A stretch of DNA of 64,000 nucleotides from JAAEPI01 sp965212145. GTDB lineage: Bacteria > Bacteroidota > Bacteroidia > Cytophagales > Cyclobacteriaceae. Below, one piece after another: positions 45,374 through 57,574 of this stretch (position 1 is the stretch's first letter; the number at the start of each line of letters is the position of its first letter). Made by a program: the position numbers and the translations under genes. Under the pieces are notes generated by a model. The model worked only from the letters and a program-made list of their open reading frames with translations. It did not search any database and was not told the DNA's origin. Location of the stretch: contig CBDBUY010000004.1 of assembly GCA_965212145.1 (NCBI GenBank), positions 62,001-126,000 of the forward strand, in the 5' to 3' direction.

Positions 45374-46746
45374 CTGACAAACGAAACAATGGGGCCTTTA
45401 TCCCACTGCGGAATCACAGACTGGCAGGCTGACTGCATCCATCAGCACCATCGGTCCAGGCCTCGCATTGAGCTGCAGAAGGAGGAGAAAAGTAGAAGCG
45501 ACTGTCCACAAAGGCGGCTGAGTGCAAGGCTGCAACTGCCTCGCGGTCCGGACAAGTCGAAGCCTGAAGCTATATCCCATTCAAAGCTGCGTCAATGCCT
45601 TCTTTTGCTGTTGCAGTATGGGGCGTCCTACCGAGTCCGGCTCTGCCTCAGCTCACGCCCGCTGCCTCTAAGAACAATTTGTCAGGGCCCAAGGCATGAC
45701 CAGCGGTGAGAGTCGACGAGCAACGGCAGCAGGCCTTTGCAGAAAATCCGTAGAGCGATTCTGATGACAGTTGGCAACCGTCTGTCTTTGGCAATGCCCT
45801 CCTTGCACTACTGAAATTTTGAATGTTAGCATCAGCAGCGTGATTGATATTGCTATCTTGGTGAACCAAGTGCTGTTACTGAGTTACTGACGCTACCAGA
45901 TAGGTCTGCGCAGAACAGTTTCAGCCAAACACAAGTCCTGCACAGATGCTTTTCGCCAGAAACTATACCAATGATATGATGGGTACATTGACATTGACAG
46001 TTTTAAAATCCTTGGTGCGTTCATATATGTCTTTTGCGCATAACTATAACGTGAAATCCAAAAGCCTGCTTCCTTGTCAAATGCCAACAGTGGTAAAACA
46101 ACGGTTGAAAAGTTTCACGTCTCCCTGCTATAGAATACCTGCTGAACAAGGACTAGGCTCACTCCACTTAATGCACAAAGGGTCTTCGTTCTGGGTCAGC
46201 CACAAGAGGGTCGTCGTTGCGCGGTCATTAGCCAGGCCACAAACGCAGAGACCTCGACAAGGAGGTTTGCCAAGACCCCATACCCCAGGAGCAATGATAC
46301 TTATGATGCTACATCAACCCACTGGGCTTATAAAGAGCCACGTGTTCGTCGGTGTGTGTTCAACGCAGGCTTGAAAGCGTGACAACAGCTACTCGAACCT
46401 GAGCAGCTATGAGAACCTCTTCAGTTCAGACCTGCAAACTGCTTCGGGACCTGGGGCTCAAAGCAACATAACCGTCAACTCTGCGGATTGGTAATCCGAT
46501 TGGACTTTGCCACGTAGCATTCGTGGCATGTCATAAGGGCTGAAAATCCTGCCCTCGAGGCGCCGGCGCACGAACATCTCCAAGGAAGTATCCAAGGAAT
46601 CTAGGCGGAGCTCATCTGCCTCTAGCGGCATCTACTTGTGTAACATTTGTTTTGTGTGCCGAGATGCGGTAATTGGGGTGCTTCCAATTGCCAAGTGTAC
46701 CCCGCTTAAGGAATCCTACAAGTAGTGTCAGCCGCCTCCCTGCGGC

Positions 46747-47695
46747 CCCAATGTATGTTGTCTCGCCTCTTGCGCAGCAAGTGCTTCGTCTCCAAAACAC
46801 TCCAAGCCTTAAGACAATGTCACAAAGATCTGACCACGTAAGACAGATTCGCGTGTTCTTTCGCCACAACATGGTGCAACCGCTGAGAGATGCCGGGAGT
46901 GCAGCTAAGCCCACAGATGTCGGCGATCTGTTGCGGGTGTAGATGAAACCTGGGATTGCAAAGCTCTCGCTGGTCTGCTGAGCTTCATCATCAGCGGATG
47001 GCCCGCTTAGCACAGGACTTGGCTTCTTGACCTCCAGGTTTGTCGCCGTTCTTGGCCTTCTTCTTGCCATCTGCCTGGACGAAGATGGACCCGGCAAAAG
47101 AGAGAACAGTGACAGGGCAGCGCAGGCCTTGCTAATGGACCACAGGTCATAGAGGCTGCTTCCGCCCGTGACGGCTCCGTCCCCTTCAGAAACAAATCAA
47201 TTTAACATCCTGACCTCGAAGTCTTCAAAAGCGCCTTCGCCGTCCACTAAGCCATCCTGCAGTTGGGATTTGCCGCAGATCCGAGATCATTTGTAAGTAC
47301 CAGCTTCTAAGCTTCATCCGACGAAGCCCTAACCCACTCTTAAGGTCATGCTGGAAGCGTCCTCATTCAGACCCAGGGCTGCCAAAGCCTCCTCTTGGTC
47401 TTCACCTGAAGATTGAAAACGCGGCAGACTCTCAAAATACCAACGCTACCGCGGACTCTCCCAACACGCTGGGCTTGCTTATGCACAGGATACATCCCAG
47501 TCATCCCGACTGCCTGGGAACAGCGTCTCTTGCCTTCCCGCCTCCTCACCAGGGTCAGCGTCGCCAAGAGAGGATGCTACGGTTTCCAACCGACTTGTTT
47601 CCAAAGCAGCCAGCCAGGTTAGGATGCGCTTTTCAACAACTCTGCTCTCAAGCACGGGGCTCCTCATCTTCGGCATTCTTCTCGTCAGTTTTTAC
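46747..47695 (-). CDS. Acidic protein, six phase-matched exons (partial), unknown function
   Basis: Exons 47656-47695 (0->1, VKTDEKNAEDEEP), 47550-47576 (1->1, SSLGDADP), 47338-47405 (1->0, EDQEEALAALGLNEDASSMT), 47215-47256 (0->0, DGLVDGEGAFEDFE), 47032-47074 (0->1, ADGKKKAKNGDKPG) and 46747-46807 (1->2, LECFGDEALAAQEARQHTL). All six join in phase. The first five donors are GT-type (GTGCTT, GTGAGG, GTGGGT, GTCAGG, GTCAAG); acceptors include CAATCTTCAG and AACTGCAG. Introns are 79-224 nt. The peptide is rich in D, E, G and A with one basic KKKAK patch. If the fifth exon is not spliced at 47032, a TGA at 46991-46993 would end the protein. Composition resembles the 22-26.5 kb gene, but they are too far apart to call one gene. 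Confidence 0.78.
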
Positions 47696-47699
47696 CTGG

Positions 47700-50600
47700 A
47701 CTGCAGTTGCATCCCCCCAACGCCCTCGCAGCGAGTATCTACAACTAGGCTCATGTCTACAATGAATAGCTTGTGCGAGACGGTCCTTTGCTTGGAGAAG
47801 GCGTTACCCTGAGCTCCAGGAATTAGAATGCTGAATAGAAGTTGTGGTCGTTCATGGAGGCTTCCTGGCTAGTGAAGCTCTGGAACAAGCCCTCCGACAC
47901 CAGGTGACTAGGATGAAGGATACAAACCGCGCATGTAAATGAAACTTTGCCAACCTTGGCATCGCCTGGCACTATCGCCTTCTTGTTAACAGCTGGTGGG
48001 TCATTCGCTTCTGAAGTTTCTGATTTAACTCACTCCGCTCATTCCCACTTTCATGTTACAAGAAAACCTACAAACAAACGTGCGGAAGAGCACGAAAGAG
48101 AGGAACAGACTCAAAACACAACACCACGACCCTCTCGTGGGCCTTAGCAAGCTTGAAGGGCGTGAGCGCGTCAATGTCCTCCTTGGCCTTGAGACACGCT
48201 GTCAGGCTGAGACACTGCTTCGGATCCGAATTCAGATAACTTCATGAGTTTCTGAGGCATCTGCTCGAAGATCTTCATCTTCCTGCTGAAGGATGCTGAG
48301 CCTCCTCAACATGTGCAAGACCTTGGCACTGCTGTACTCAGATTATCCCTGTGTTGAAAGGTTGGCTCCACGTCTCCATTCTCGCTAGGGCCTAGGCAGT
48401 CTGCGGAGGCGGAGCCTGCAAGAAAGTCCGCCGCCGAGAGAGGGTCGTCCAGCCTGGTAGATTAGACAAGCTATGTGCAAGCCGCCAGTGCCAGTCATTT
48501 ACACAATCTTGGCCACAAATTCCAAGGCTACCGCGAAGCCACCAGCAGAGGACATCCGGATTGCCCAGCGTGTCATCCACCTAGTCAGCAGCCCCAAACA
48601 AGCACGGAAACAGGAAACAACCTGCCAAAAACATCCAAAGACTTCTTCCTTTCACAAACGACGTCCAGGCAGCCTCCAGACCAAGTGCTGCTGGCAAACC
48701 TCTGCCACTGCACAAGCAACTGCATGCAAGTCGGCACTTTTTGTTTGCAAAACCTGAATGCTGCAGGGAATTGTGCCTCCGGGCTCGCTTGCAGGGGACT
48801 GCGGTGCGTCAGCTATCTTGGCAGAAGAGGCCTAGGGCAACCATCCACACCAGTTGCCGAGGAAGGGGAAGATGCTGTTCGCTGCACATCAGCTTTGTCC
48901 ATGCCTACCTAAGGCCGGAACACTCAAAGCAGAAGCCGACTGGTGTTGCCAAAGATGACGGTGCCTTCAGCACGTCATCTTCCACACGCAAACCAATCTA
49001 ACGGATGCAGTCATTATTGCGACCAAGTGTGGATTGGCGGCAGGGTGTCCTGAAGCTGAGCTCTTGGCACCAGCTGGAGTCCATGCACAAGTGCCTGGGG
49101 CAGAGGCACTGTAGAGGTTCCACTATGTGCTGACAGCAGCACCTGCACTGCCAGGACGACTGGTCCAATGAGATCAGCATGCAGCGGGAATCTGGAAGTG
49201 AGCCTACGAACCTCGGCTACATCCGTAGATGACTGGACAAGGAGCGCCCTACAAAGACTTCCCAGGCGCAGGACAAAGCCAGATGCAGAGCCTCGGAATC
49301 AGCTTCACATTCTTTCACATCGCTGCTCCTTCTCCCATTGCATGTTACTGCACTGCAACGGCATGGGCACGGTCCAAAGTCAAGGCTTTGGCTAGAGAGA
49401 TTCTGCAGCTCCGACATGGCGGATGCATCCGACAAGGAGTCCTGTCCAAGACAACTGCTTTCTGATAGGCTCAGCTATGTTGTCAACATCCAAGGCGGCT
49501 CGGAGCTGGACCGGATTGGGGAGGATCCGTTGCCTAGGCCAACTTCCACAGCTTGACGCAAACGCACCCTAGCAGCTAGTTGCTAGCAGCTAGCAAGCTA
49601 AGACCAAGGCATCCGGTCAGGCCGGCAAACCTGAGAGCAGCAAAGGCCACAAAGGAATATGAAGAATTAATCCTGTTGCTCGAGCAAGTTGCATTGATGC
49701 CAAAGGCTAGTAAGGTTCCAGCAGCCGCCACGAAGGCAGAAACCTCTTGGCAGACATCCTCCGCAGTCACGCTTGTGTTCACTTCAGAGTTACTACAGGG
49801 TATGAGAACTGCAGTGCAAAAAGTCTCAGCGTTCACCCAGAGATGGGCCACTCAGATAAGTGGTAGCGGTCGCGAAGGCATGTGCATCCTCATGGACATG
49901 TCCTGGTAGCCTGGCGGCTGTTGGCCTGCAGCCTCAAGCATTCTTAAATGTCTGTGGATTAAACATCATCAGCTCAAGATCACGAGAGCAAGAGGACAGA
50001 CTCATGCAGCTCTGCGAGTCTCCACAGCGCAGGATGCAGGCTTGCGATCATTGATTTTGAAGCCAAGACTTCTTGCCATGTGCAGGCTGTACAGCACTGA
50101 GTGCCATGTCTTTCTCAAAACGACTCGTTCATCGCATGCCGCCCAACCTGCAAGCACTACCCACCATTTGGTGACGGCGAGGCTTGTAACAACAAACAGG
50201 TAAACGTTTTAATACTGTGTTGATTTCTGTGTTCTCTTGCTTCCAGACAACGGGACCAGAACAATGCGCACTTCGTGCGAGCAGGCAGTGGCGGACTGAT
50301 CTGCAGGAAGATTTGTACAGCGGTCACTGGGCTCAGAAACGACTCAGACAAGATCTTGTTAGGGTTGCATGTGAAGGAGGTCTCAGACAGCAAACTAAAC
50401 TGTCGCAATATTCTAGAGTGGCCCAGTGTCCAAACGAACGAACCTATCAAAGAGAAGGCAGCACCAACACTGTGCTTGCGCGCTGCTGCTGAAGGAATCC
50501 CTGGGTCCGTAATCAATCTGTTTCAAAGCCTTTGCATTTCCTTCTCATGACAAGAGATCAACAAGTTGCACCGATGGTTTCTTCAGTCTGTAAAGGTTGT

Positions 50601-52290
50601 GGCGTCTAAGCTCTCAGCGCAGACAGGAACTCTGCCAGAGAGAGGGACACCAGCATATGTTCGACGAAATAGCAAAATACACATCATGGCCAGGCCATGG
50701 TGGTGAGAACTTAAAGGCCCATGGGCAGCCAACGGCTTGCTGCATAAGCTGCCCATCGGAAGCACTGCACATATCTTTGGGACCTTGGGAGCTGCAGATC
50801 CAGCGAGTTGTTGTAGCTCTCTAACACCAGCAAGGATTCAGCGCTAGCGCATACAGTCAGGCAGTGCTTCCTGGCTCAACATCAGCCAGCAAGGGTTTGA
50901 TTGCAGTTCACAATCATCAAGCCCCGCATCCACTTTTTTGCCGAGAGCCTTGGTTTGGTCAGACAAGAATCGAAGTACAGGCACAGAATGACCTCGATGA
51001 AAAAAAACAAAGCTTTCTGCATGATGAATTCCAGATTAGTCTGGCATATGTCTCGCGCGTTGGAGTTGGATTTTCAGGCAAGTGTGGCATGTTTGAAGTC
51101 TGGGCAAGTCTCGGCACTGCTGAGCAGACGCTCTCGGAAGGACCTGTGCTTGTCAGTGCAGGGGGACTTTCAAAGAACGCAAGCACCTACAGGGAGTTTC
51201 AGGCCGTGGCAGCATTCCTTAGCTTGGAGGTGGCACCACAACCGACACGGGGAAAGACATCCCGGCACCTCAAAAAATTCTGCAAGATGCGGACAGTAAT
51301 GCTCCGAAGGTGGTCTTGAGTTTTGACTCGGACTTCTGGGGCAGGAACTGTAGCCGGAAGGGATCGGCACCTGGTACTGGTAGCCTCAACAAGGTGACGC
51401 TTCATGCCATCATCCTTGCATCCAATGTGCATCTATGGCTTATGCAGCAAGCCGTTCAAGCTTTAAGACAACGATCCCTCACCAGGAACCTGGCTTCTAT
51501 CATGGAGACCACCGAGTGAGAGATGCAGCTACTCATTTTGAAGTGAATCAATCTTTCCTGCTGGACGGAAATGATTCAGGCCTCCATATTCCACCGGTAC
51601 AGCCGCTGGAGCGCCGAAGCCTGCAACCGACCGGCATCTGAGCATGCACAACGTCCTGTCCTCAGAGCCTGAACGCCTTGCTTCCCCCTTCTCATTTCAG
51701 CCACAGTTCAGCCGGAACTTTCTCAAGGCGCATGGCCTCCATACCCAGAAGGAATGGTGACCTGGTCAAGAGGCTTGAGACTTTCCGAAAAAGAGCGACT
51801 GTCCCAAATGAAGACTTCCAAACTAGCACCAAACTTGCATACTGCTTGTGCCCGAACAATGACTGTGTCATCCGAGGGAACCCATTGGAAGAATGTATGG
51901 CCCCACCTTGCTCTGCACATGCACATGTAATGCCCATAAACTTATTAGTGCAGTCCGGGTATGTGGGGCTCTTGGGAGATGCGCAGGTGGTGCCTCAATC
52001 TGCTGGCTGTCCGGAACAGCTGCAGTTACGAGGCCAGCCTCCTGTCACGCAGAAGCAGGAACAAAACTGCTCAGACTGGCTGGAAATCTGGCCGTCCCGA
52101 TGCTCGCACGAGCAGGAGCACTCGCATGACTGGCCAGCTTAACCATTCAAAGATGAACCATGCACATGTAGCCTCGAAACCTCGCGATCAAGGAAACCAA
52201 ACAGGAATCTCCCCGATTTACCTGAGGCACTTTCGCCACATGATGGGAAACAATCCGTCCTGCTGTCTGTATACTTCGTTCATCATAACC
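47700..52290. other. Unassigned stretch with scattered open frames
   Basis: Both strands show open frames up to about 150 codons, but I could not build a phase-consistent chain. A small palindromic cluster, GCAGCTAGTTGCTAGCAGCT followed by AGCAAGCTAAG, lies at 49,571-49,601. Confidence 0.3.
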
Positions 52291-52291
52291 T

Positions 52292-53300
52292 TCAAGGATT
52301 GAGATGCTGACGTATGCAAGTTTGTGAGACAAACTTTACGCAGGCCGCCTGCAGGAAGGCATCATATTCATCAGCAGCAGTGAGGCTCCTGAGGAAGGAG
52401 TCCAGATCCGCCTGGTAGGAGGTCACTCAGAGCGTTGATGCAACGCTGACAGCCGTGAGATGCCTGCATTTCCCCCAAGGATGCCCGCACATCCTGGAGG
52501 TGTTGCATGGCAGACTGGAAGCTGCCCTTGGATGAACAGAATGATTAGGCGAGCGCTGAGGTGCTGATCAATCTCAAGCCGAGCTACCCTCGTCATCCCA
52601 ATGTTGGAGAGGGTCTTCCTCAGCAGCACAGCGTCGAATGTTCCACCACGTTCCACCCATGCCCCTTGCAACACACATACAGATACCCTTCGGACAAGCA
52701 GCTCTAACTGGGACTCAAAGATGCTCTTGTACTCTTCGTGCCCTTGGGACAGAATCGTGACATGCTTCGAGTTGAAGGGAAAGGGCCGTTTAGTGGTCGC
52801 TTCTTACCAGATGCGTTTGAATGCCCTCCTCTGGGCACATGGCGGAGCGTCCACAGCCTGGATCACCAGCTCAAGGCAGGACATCTAAACGGACGACAAC
52901 AAGACAGAATCAAGGCTGATTGGATTCTGCAGCTAAGCAGCAGAGGATGGGATCCATCTGGCCAGATGGCCGTGAAATCCTGCGCGTGCTCCACCGCGAA
53001 CTGCTGCAAGAGCTGCTGGAAGCTGCCTCAAACTTGGATGGCGATGATGATGGTCATTAGCATCATCATGGCCACCATCGTGTCTATAACATGACTGATC
53101 ACAAGATGTGGTGATGGAAGTTTGAGTAGGCTGAAAATTCCTTTGCAGCTTAGCTGCTGTCTTCGAAGCTGTCCCGGAGAGGCTCCAGACTGGTGGAGAT
53201 CAGCCAGTCCTACCAAATCCAACACGTTCAACGCGTGCAGGGCCGTCACCAAGTCAAACCCTGCTGCTTGCTTGCTGCAAAGGTGACAGGCCTCGTGCTT
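52292..53300 (-). CDS. Probable BART (ARL2-binding) domain protein, five exons (partial)
   Basis: Exons 53214-53300 (0->0, KHEACHLCSKQAAGFDLVTA then LHALNVLDL), 52955-53026 (1->1, SFQQLLQQFAVEHAQDFTAI then WPD), 52687-52742 (1->0, HEEYKSIFESQLELLVRR), 52464-52526 (0->0, GSFQSAMQHLQDVRASLGEM then Q) and 52340-52411 (0->0, ADLDSFLRSLTAADEYDAFL then QAAC; or read on to a TGA at 52292-52294). The last four join in phase; the first does not join directly to the second. The order F-x-x-L-L-x-x-F-x-x-x-HA, then EYKSIFE-x-x-LE, then L-x-SLT-x-x-x-EYDAF matches my recollection of the BART domain, found in ARL2BP and related proteins that bind ARF-like GTPases, often tied to cilia and microtubules. The upstream frame also holds HAYDVEDDLDLIS. 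Donors include one GA and one GC. Confidence 0.6.
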
Positions 53301-54931
53301 CTGCATTCGCATTCTGGGGGAGATGAGATCGAGGTCATCTTCCACATCGTATGCGTGATCCTCAGTGCTATACTGGTGCCCCGTGCTCTCGTTTAACTTT
53401 GATCGGAAGACATTGCCATTGAGCTTCAACAGCTGCCATGATGGACGAAGTGGAATCACCCAAGGTTCGGGTGTCAGCTGCGATTGTCAGTGTAAGGGGA
53501 TAGTAAAGAGTGCGAGCTAGAATGGTATGTTAGGATCACAGATCGACACCCAAACCACAAGGGACTGGGGCAACTTCTAGCCACTGCTGAGCCAGGCTAG
53601 GGGCAGCACGGAGGCAGGTAAGTAGTCCACAACACGCAAGCTTGTCGAAGCGCACCCCCGTTGTTTTGACAACAGTTCTTACTCCGCTTCGCAAGTCAGA
53701 CACTGTTACCAGACCATCACAATACACTATAAGTTGCTAAGCAGGCTTCAACTTCGCAGAGATCCGGAATGCCCAAGCATGCAGGATCCAGGCGCCCTGC
53801 TGCTGAAACAGCCTGAACACTCGGCCTCAGCAGCAGAAAACTCTCCACAAGCAGACATACTTGGCTACAATCGGAGCTAGTCTCAGCTCAGAAGGCTAAG
53901 GAGACTTATGTTTTTCCACCCGGACGCAGTTCATTGTCTAGTCCTGGGTGTCCGCACAGGTCTGCAAGGGCCGGCGAGGGTGGAGCAAGCGGCGGGCGAA
54001 GTCGACAGAGCCTGCAAGACTCAAAACGCTCCAAGACACCCAAGAACAAGAGGGTTTCCAGCAATCTCGAAGCCGCTTGCCTTTGGAGGCTCGAAGCCTC
54101 ACGTCGCCAGGCTGCCGCCTCGCACAGAAGATGCGATCTGCATGGAAAAGGGAGATGAGTTGTGCCTTTTTGTGCCTGTGTGCTCGTCGTGTATCTGAAA
54201 TGATTTGAGGTCACGCTAGGCTGCCTCTGCATCAGCATCAGCTGCGGCTGGCTCGAGATCACCCAGATGACCATCCACCACAAGCTCCTGGCTGTGCTTC
54301 CACAAACATGATGCCCTTGAAACAGCTTTTCTGCTTAGTTACAACTTTGCATTACACAAGCCGTGCAGTCGTAATCCGGTTTTAAATAGGCCCACTTCGG
54401 TGGGAACATCTAAGCAGCCGACAACCCTCAACACAAGTACGAAAGGCAAGATTCCTCCAGGGTTCTCACGCTAACTTCCTGCTCCAGAACCTCCGCTCGC
54501 TTCTCGCCTTTCCAGGACTAACTTCCGGGACTAACAGCTAAGAGTTTCTGCAGCTGATTCACGTGTCAAGGGGCTATGTAGCTATGCCAAGGCCGCAGCC
54601 ATCACGGCATAGCTGCGCCGCTGTCTCAGAGGCATCGAGCCCGCCAGGCCTTGGACGGCTAGCACGAGGAGCATGCAGGAGTCGGCCACTGCTGGTCTCA
54701 CGTACATGTCCAGGAGTGTAGGGCTAGACGTGACAGTATTGATGGAGAGACTGCAACACATGCAGGTCTTGCTTGCTGGGGGCAAGGCACCAGAACGCCC
54801 CCACCCGAATGCAGTCTCCAGAGGGCAGTCCGCGCCTTGAGGACGCAAAATAGAAGCCCGGCCATGAAAAGCTGCAACATCTCAGCGGTGCCAAGACAGA
54901 AGACAATCCAAGGTTGCTGCCCAAATAGCAC

Positions 54932-54968
54932 CGCACGAAGCGACAGCTTCAGCTGCTGACATGACCTG
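54932..54968 (-). CDS. Short exon candidate in a membrane-like region
   Basis: Phase 0->1, acceptor ending GCTTCCCAG, donor GTGCTA; encodes QVMSAAEAVASC. Further along the minus strand (54,580-54,900) hydrophobic open segments, for example AEMLQLFMAGLLFCVLK and CMLLVLAVQGLAGS, suggest membrane helices, but they are not linked by proven splice sites. Confidence 0.35.
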
Positions 54969-55029
54969 CTGGGAAGCAGCTGCTGCGCTTGCCAAAAAAC
55001 GAACGTCAGTCGTACACACACAACTTGCT

Positions 55030-55905
55030 GTCCTGGCACCTATCCCTATAAACTCCTACAAACCTCAGAGTCCATTTCATGTTCCATTTTCTTTGTCCAG
55101 TTGATTCTCCATTACTGGGGTATAATCCCGAAGGTCGAGACAGTGCCTCCCGCTTCTTGCAGACCATCTCGAGTTCTGCCAGAGCAGGCAGCCTCAGCAG
55201 AGGTCTAAATAATTTCGATAGAATGGAAAAGAACATGGAAACTGCTATATTACACTTGTTGAAATTGGGGTTATAGGGCAATAGTGGAAAAGAAAATGGC
55301 AACTACTGGTATATATAGGGGCTAAATAGGGAGAATGGAAAAGAAAATGGAAACCACTATAGTATACAGGCTATTATTTAGTGGGTATATAGGGATAATG
55401 GAAAGCCAAGTTGAAACCTAATTTCCAAAATTATTAACAAGAATTACATAGGGTCTATAGGTTCAATACCATGGGATGTATGATGATGTATGTAGGAATA
55501 CGATACAGGGACAATGGAAAAGAAAATGGAAACCACTATTTGAAGGTTTAGTGAAGATTTGGATTTAGGGATCTTGCCCCTACAACGGACAAGCAAATGG
55601 AAAAGCACATGTACAATGAAATGGAAACTGGGCTTTTATAGGGACTTGTAGGGATATAGTCCCCCTCAAGTAAATAGAATATGGCTTTGGGTATATTGTA
55701 ATAAGATCCCTATTTACCCCATATTCTATCTACTTAAGGGGGGATTTTGCACCAAACCACCAAGCTCCTGGCGCAAAAGCTCGCAGATTCTCTTGGAAAG
55801 ACATGGGCCATTCGAGTCCTGCAAACCATTCAGTATCCATTTCATTTTCCGTTTTCCATTCCATTTGATTCTCCACTGTTGGGGTACAGAATCCTAAGCT
55901 CAAGT
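55030..55905. repeat. Array of GGAAAAGAAAATGGAAAC repeats with inverted outer copies
   Basis: At least four plus-oriented copies of the core lie near 55,221, 55,283, 55,335 and 55,513, with weaker copies near 55,397 and 55,596. Most are followed by an ACTATA-like tail and spaced by TATATAGGG or GGGGTTATAGGG. At both ends (about 55,070-55,122 and 55,838-55,888) the unit appears in the opposite orientation, as TCCATTTCAT, then TTCCATTTTC-like blocks, then TTGATTCTCCA and a GGGGTA end. The outer copies are similar to each other, like element ends. No gene is seen here. Confidence 0.8.
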
Positions 55906-56574
55906 CAGCCTTTCACTAGTGGCAAAGGAGCAGACTTCAAGGCCTTTTGACATCTCAGGGATCTGTGAGAGCCTCTGGGATGCCAGCTTCCCAAAAGAAG
56001 ACTTGGATCGCGAAAGCCGTCTTTCCCCTTCATTCGTTTCGCAGCGAAATGTGCCTCTGATGATAAATTCAAAAAATCTTCAAAAGTGGAGTCGGCCAGG
56101 CGACTCCCGCGAGAACTCTCTAAACACTGGTGGTGCTAAGGACATCATCCTGCAACAACTTGGTGCCAAATCTGTCACTGCCAACAGACCGTGAGACAGT
56201 GTGCGCTCTGAGCCGTCCAGTGTTTTTGTTTGCGCCTACTGCTCTTTGGGAAGCTCGCTGGGGAGCGCCAAGACGCTTGAAAGCATCGGAGGGAGCTCAA
56301 TAGGAGACTCGGAAGCAACGAATTCCTTTGCCGTGCACATATCTGGTTTTTGTACTGGTCAAGTTCCGGTTACGTTCCTGGCATTTCGCCCCGATAGCAA
56401 GGATTGCATTGTGTCTATCTGTTTGTATGCCCTGAAGGTGCTGCAGCCCTCTAACTGGGTGCGAAACCAAACTGAAAACTTACTATCCGAGGTGGTGTTG
56501 TTTTCAAGAAGGTGGTGTTGCCAGGGTCATTTCTTGGCAAAAGTGCGCGAATGTGGGAGGGAGAGAAAAGTCAC

Positions 56575-57112
56575 TCTCCATGAAAAAAGCATTTCCTGCG
56601 ACAAAGGTCGAAAGGAAAAACAATCTCGGTTTGCTATGCGCCTCCATTACCAGGTAAAGAACTTCAGCCTGTTGCCTCAGCAACAGAGCCATCGAGGCCA
56701 CTATACAAGCCGGAGGGCATATGCAGTGAGGGATCACTGCAGACCCTTTGCAATCCCTACATATCTGCAAAATCCTAGAAGATAGCCCCCGTTTCGTCAT
56801 AAGAGTGACAACCAGCTTGTGGGCCTGTCCTTGGAGTTGCCCAGAAAGCGCCTGCGTTCTGAGCCAAGAATGCTCAAATCTCATCCAAAGCCTGAACCAA
56901 GACGCATGGCCTCCCCATGCTGCGCGACAGCTTCGCGGAGCTGCTGAACACGGGAGGCCGCTGCAAGCCGTGCATCCGCTGCCTTGGGAATGCATGCCTT
57001 CAATTAGAGTAAGCAGGGAATGGAACCACAGGCATGGAGGTTGAGGCTGCCAGGTGCAGGGGCTCGCCTCCTCGCCCAGCGCCGTGCCAGCAGCCAAAAC
57101 AATATCTTCAGC
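56575..57112 (-). CDS. Coiled-coil-like protein, five phase-0 exons (partial)
   Basis: Exons 57068-57112 (AEDIVLAAGTALGEE), 56911-56982 (AADARLAAASRVQQLREAVA then QHGE), 56813-56851 (ALSGQLQGQAHKL), 56651-56668 (AEVLYL) and 56575-56595 (EMLFSWR). All begin and end in phase 0. Donors: GC, GC, GTTGTC, GTAATG, GTGACT; acceptors include TTTGTCGCAG. The joined peptide has a heptad-like pattern of A and L. The same-phase exon set means each piece could be skipped without a frameshift. An overlapping single frame of about 200 codons is open but is Cys- and Trp-rich and less credible. Confidence 0.65.
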
Positions 57113-57309
57113 CTTCAATGGAGAGGAGAAGTTATCAGGATCCTACATCACCTACATCCGCCTACAACATCATAAGTGCCGAACAGAATGCAACAGCGTT
57201 CCTTCGAGGTCGCCTGGAAAGTCTACACGTGTTGAAGCCAGGTGTTCTGCACTTCGCAGGACCACTTGCACACAGTAACCAGCGTTCACGAAGAGCATTC
57301 TGTTCCAGC

Positions 57310-57574
57310 CTCGCTCGCGAAGCAGGAGCTGCATGCCATGGAACTGGACCTCACATTGCGCTTGCCTATGCAGCTGGTGCAGACCAAGCCAAGCAAAGGC
57401 AAGCACAGCTAGGAAGTGGCAGCAAGCCGGCCAGTCCTGACACCAAGAACGGCAGGCTCATGGCTGCAAGGACCAACTTAACTAGGAAGTCACTAAGGTT
57501 CAGCACTGCATGCCCTGCATGCAATCTGACCTCATCATCCGCAAAGGTTGCGGCCGACACTTCAAAGCATGAGC
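57310..57574 (-). CDS. Two exons upstream of the coiled-coil exons
   Basis: Exon 57531-57574 (1->0) follows an acceptor ending TTGGGGAG, encodes SCFEVSAATFADDE and ends at a GTCAGA donor. Exon 57310-57365 (2->1) follows an acceptor ending GCTGCATAG, encodes QAQCEVQFHGMQLLLRER and ends at a GC donor. Phases between them do not match, so at least one linking exon is missing. Further down, a frame ending in DFPGDLEGTLLHSVRHL and a stop lies at about 57,176-57,250. Confidence 0.45.
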
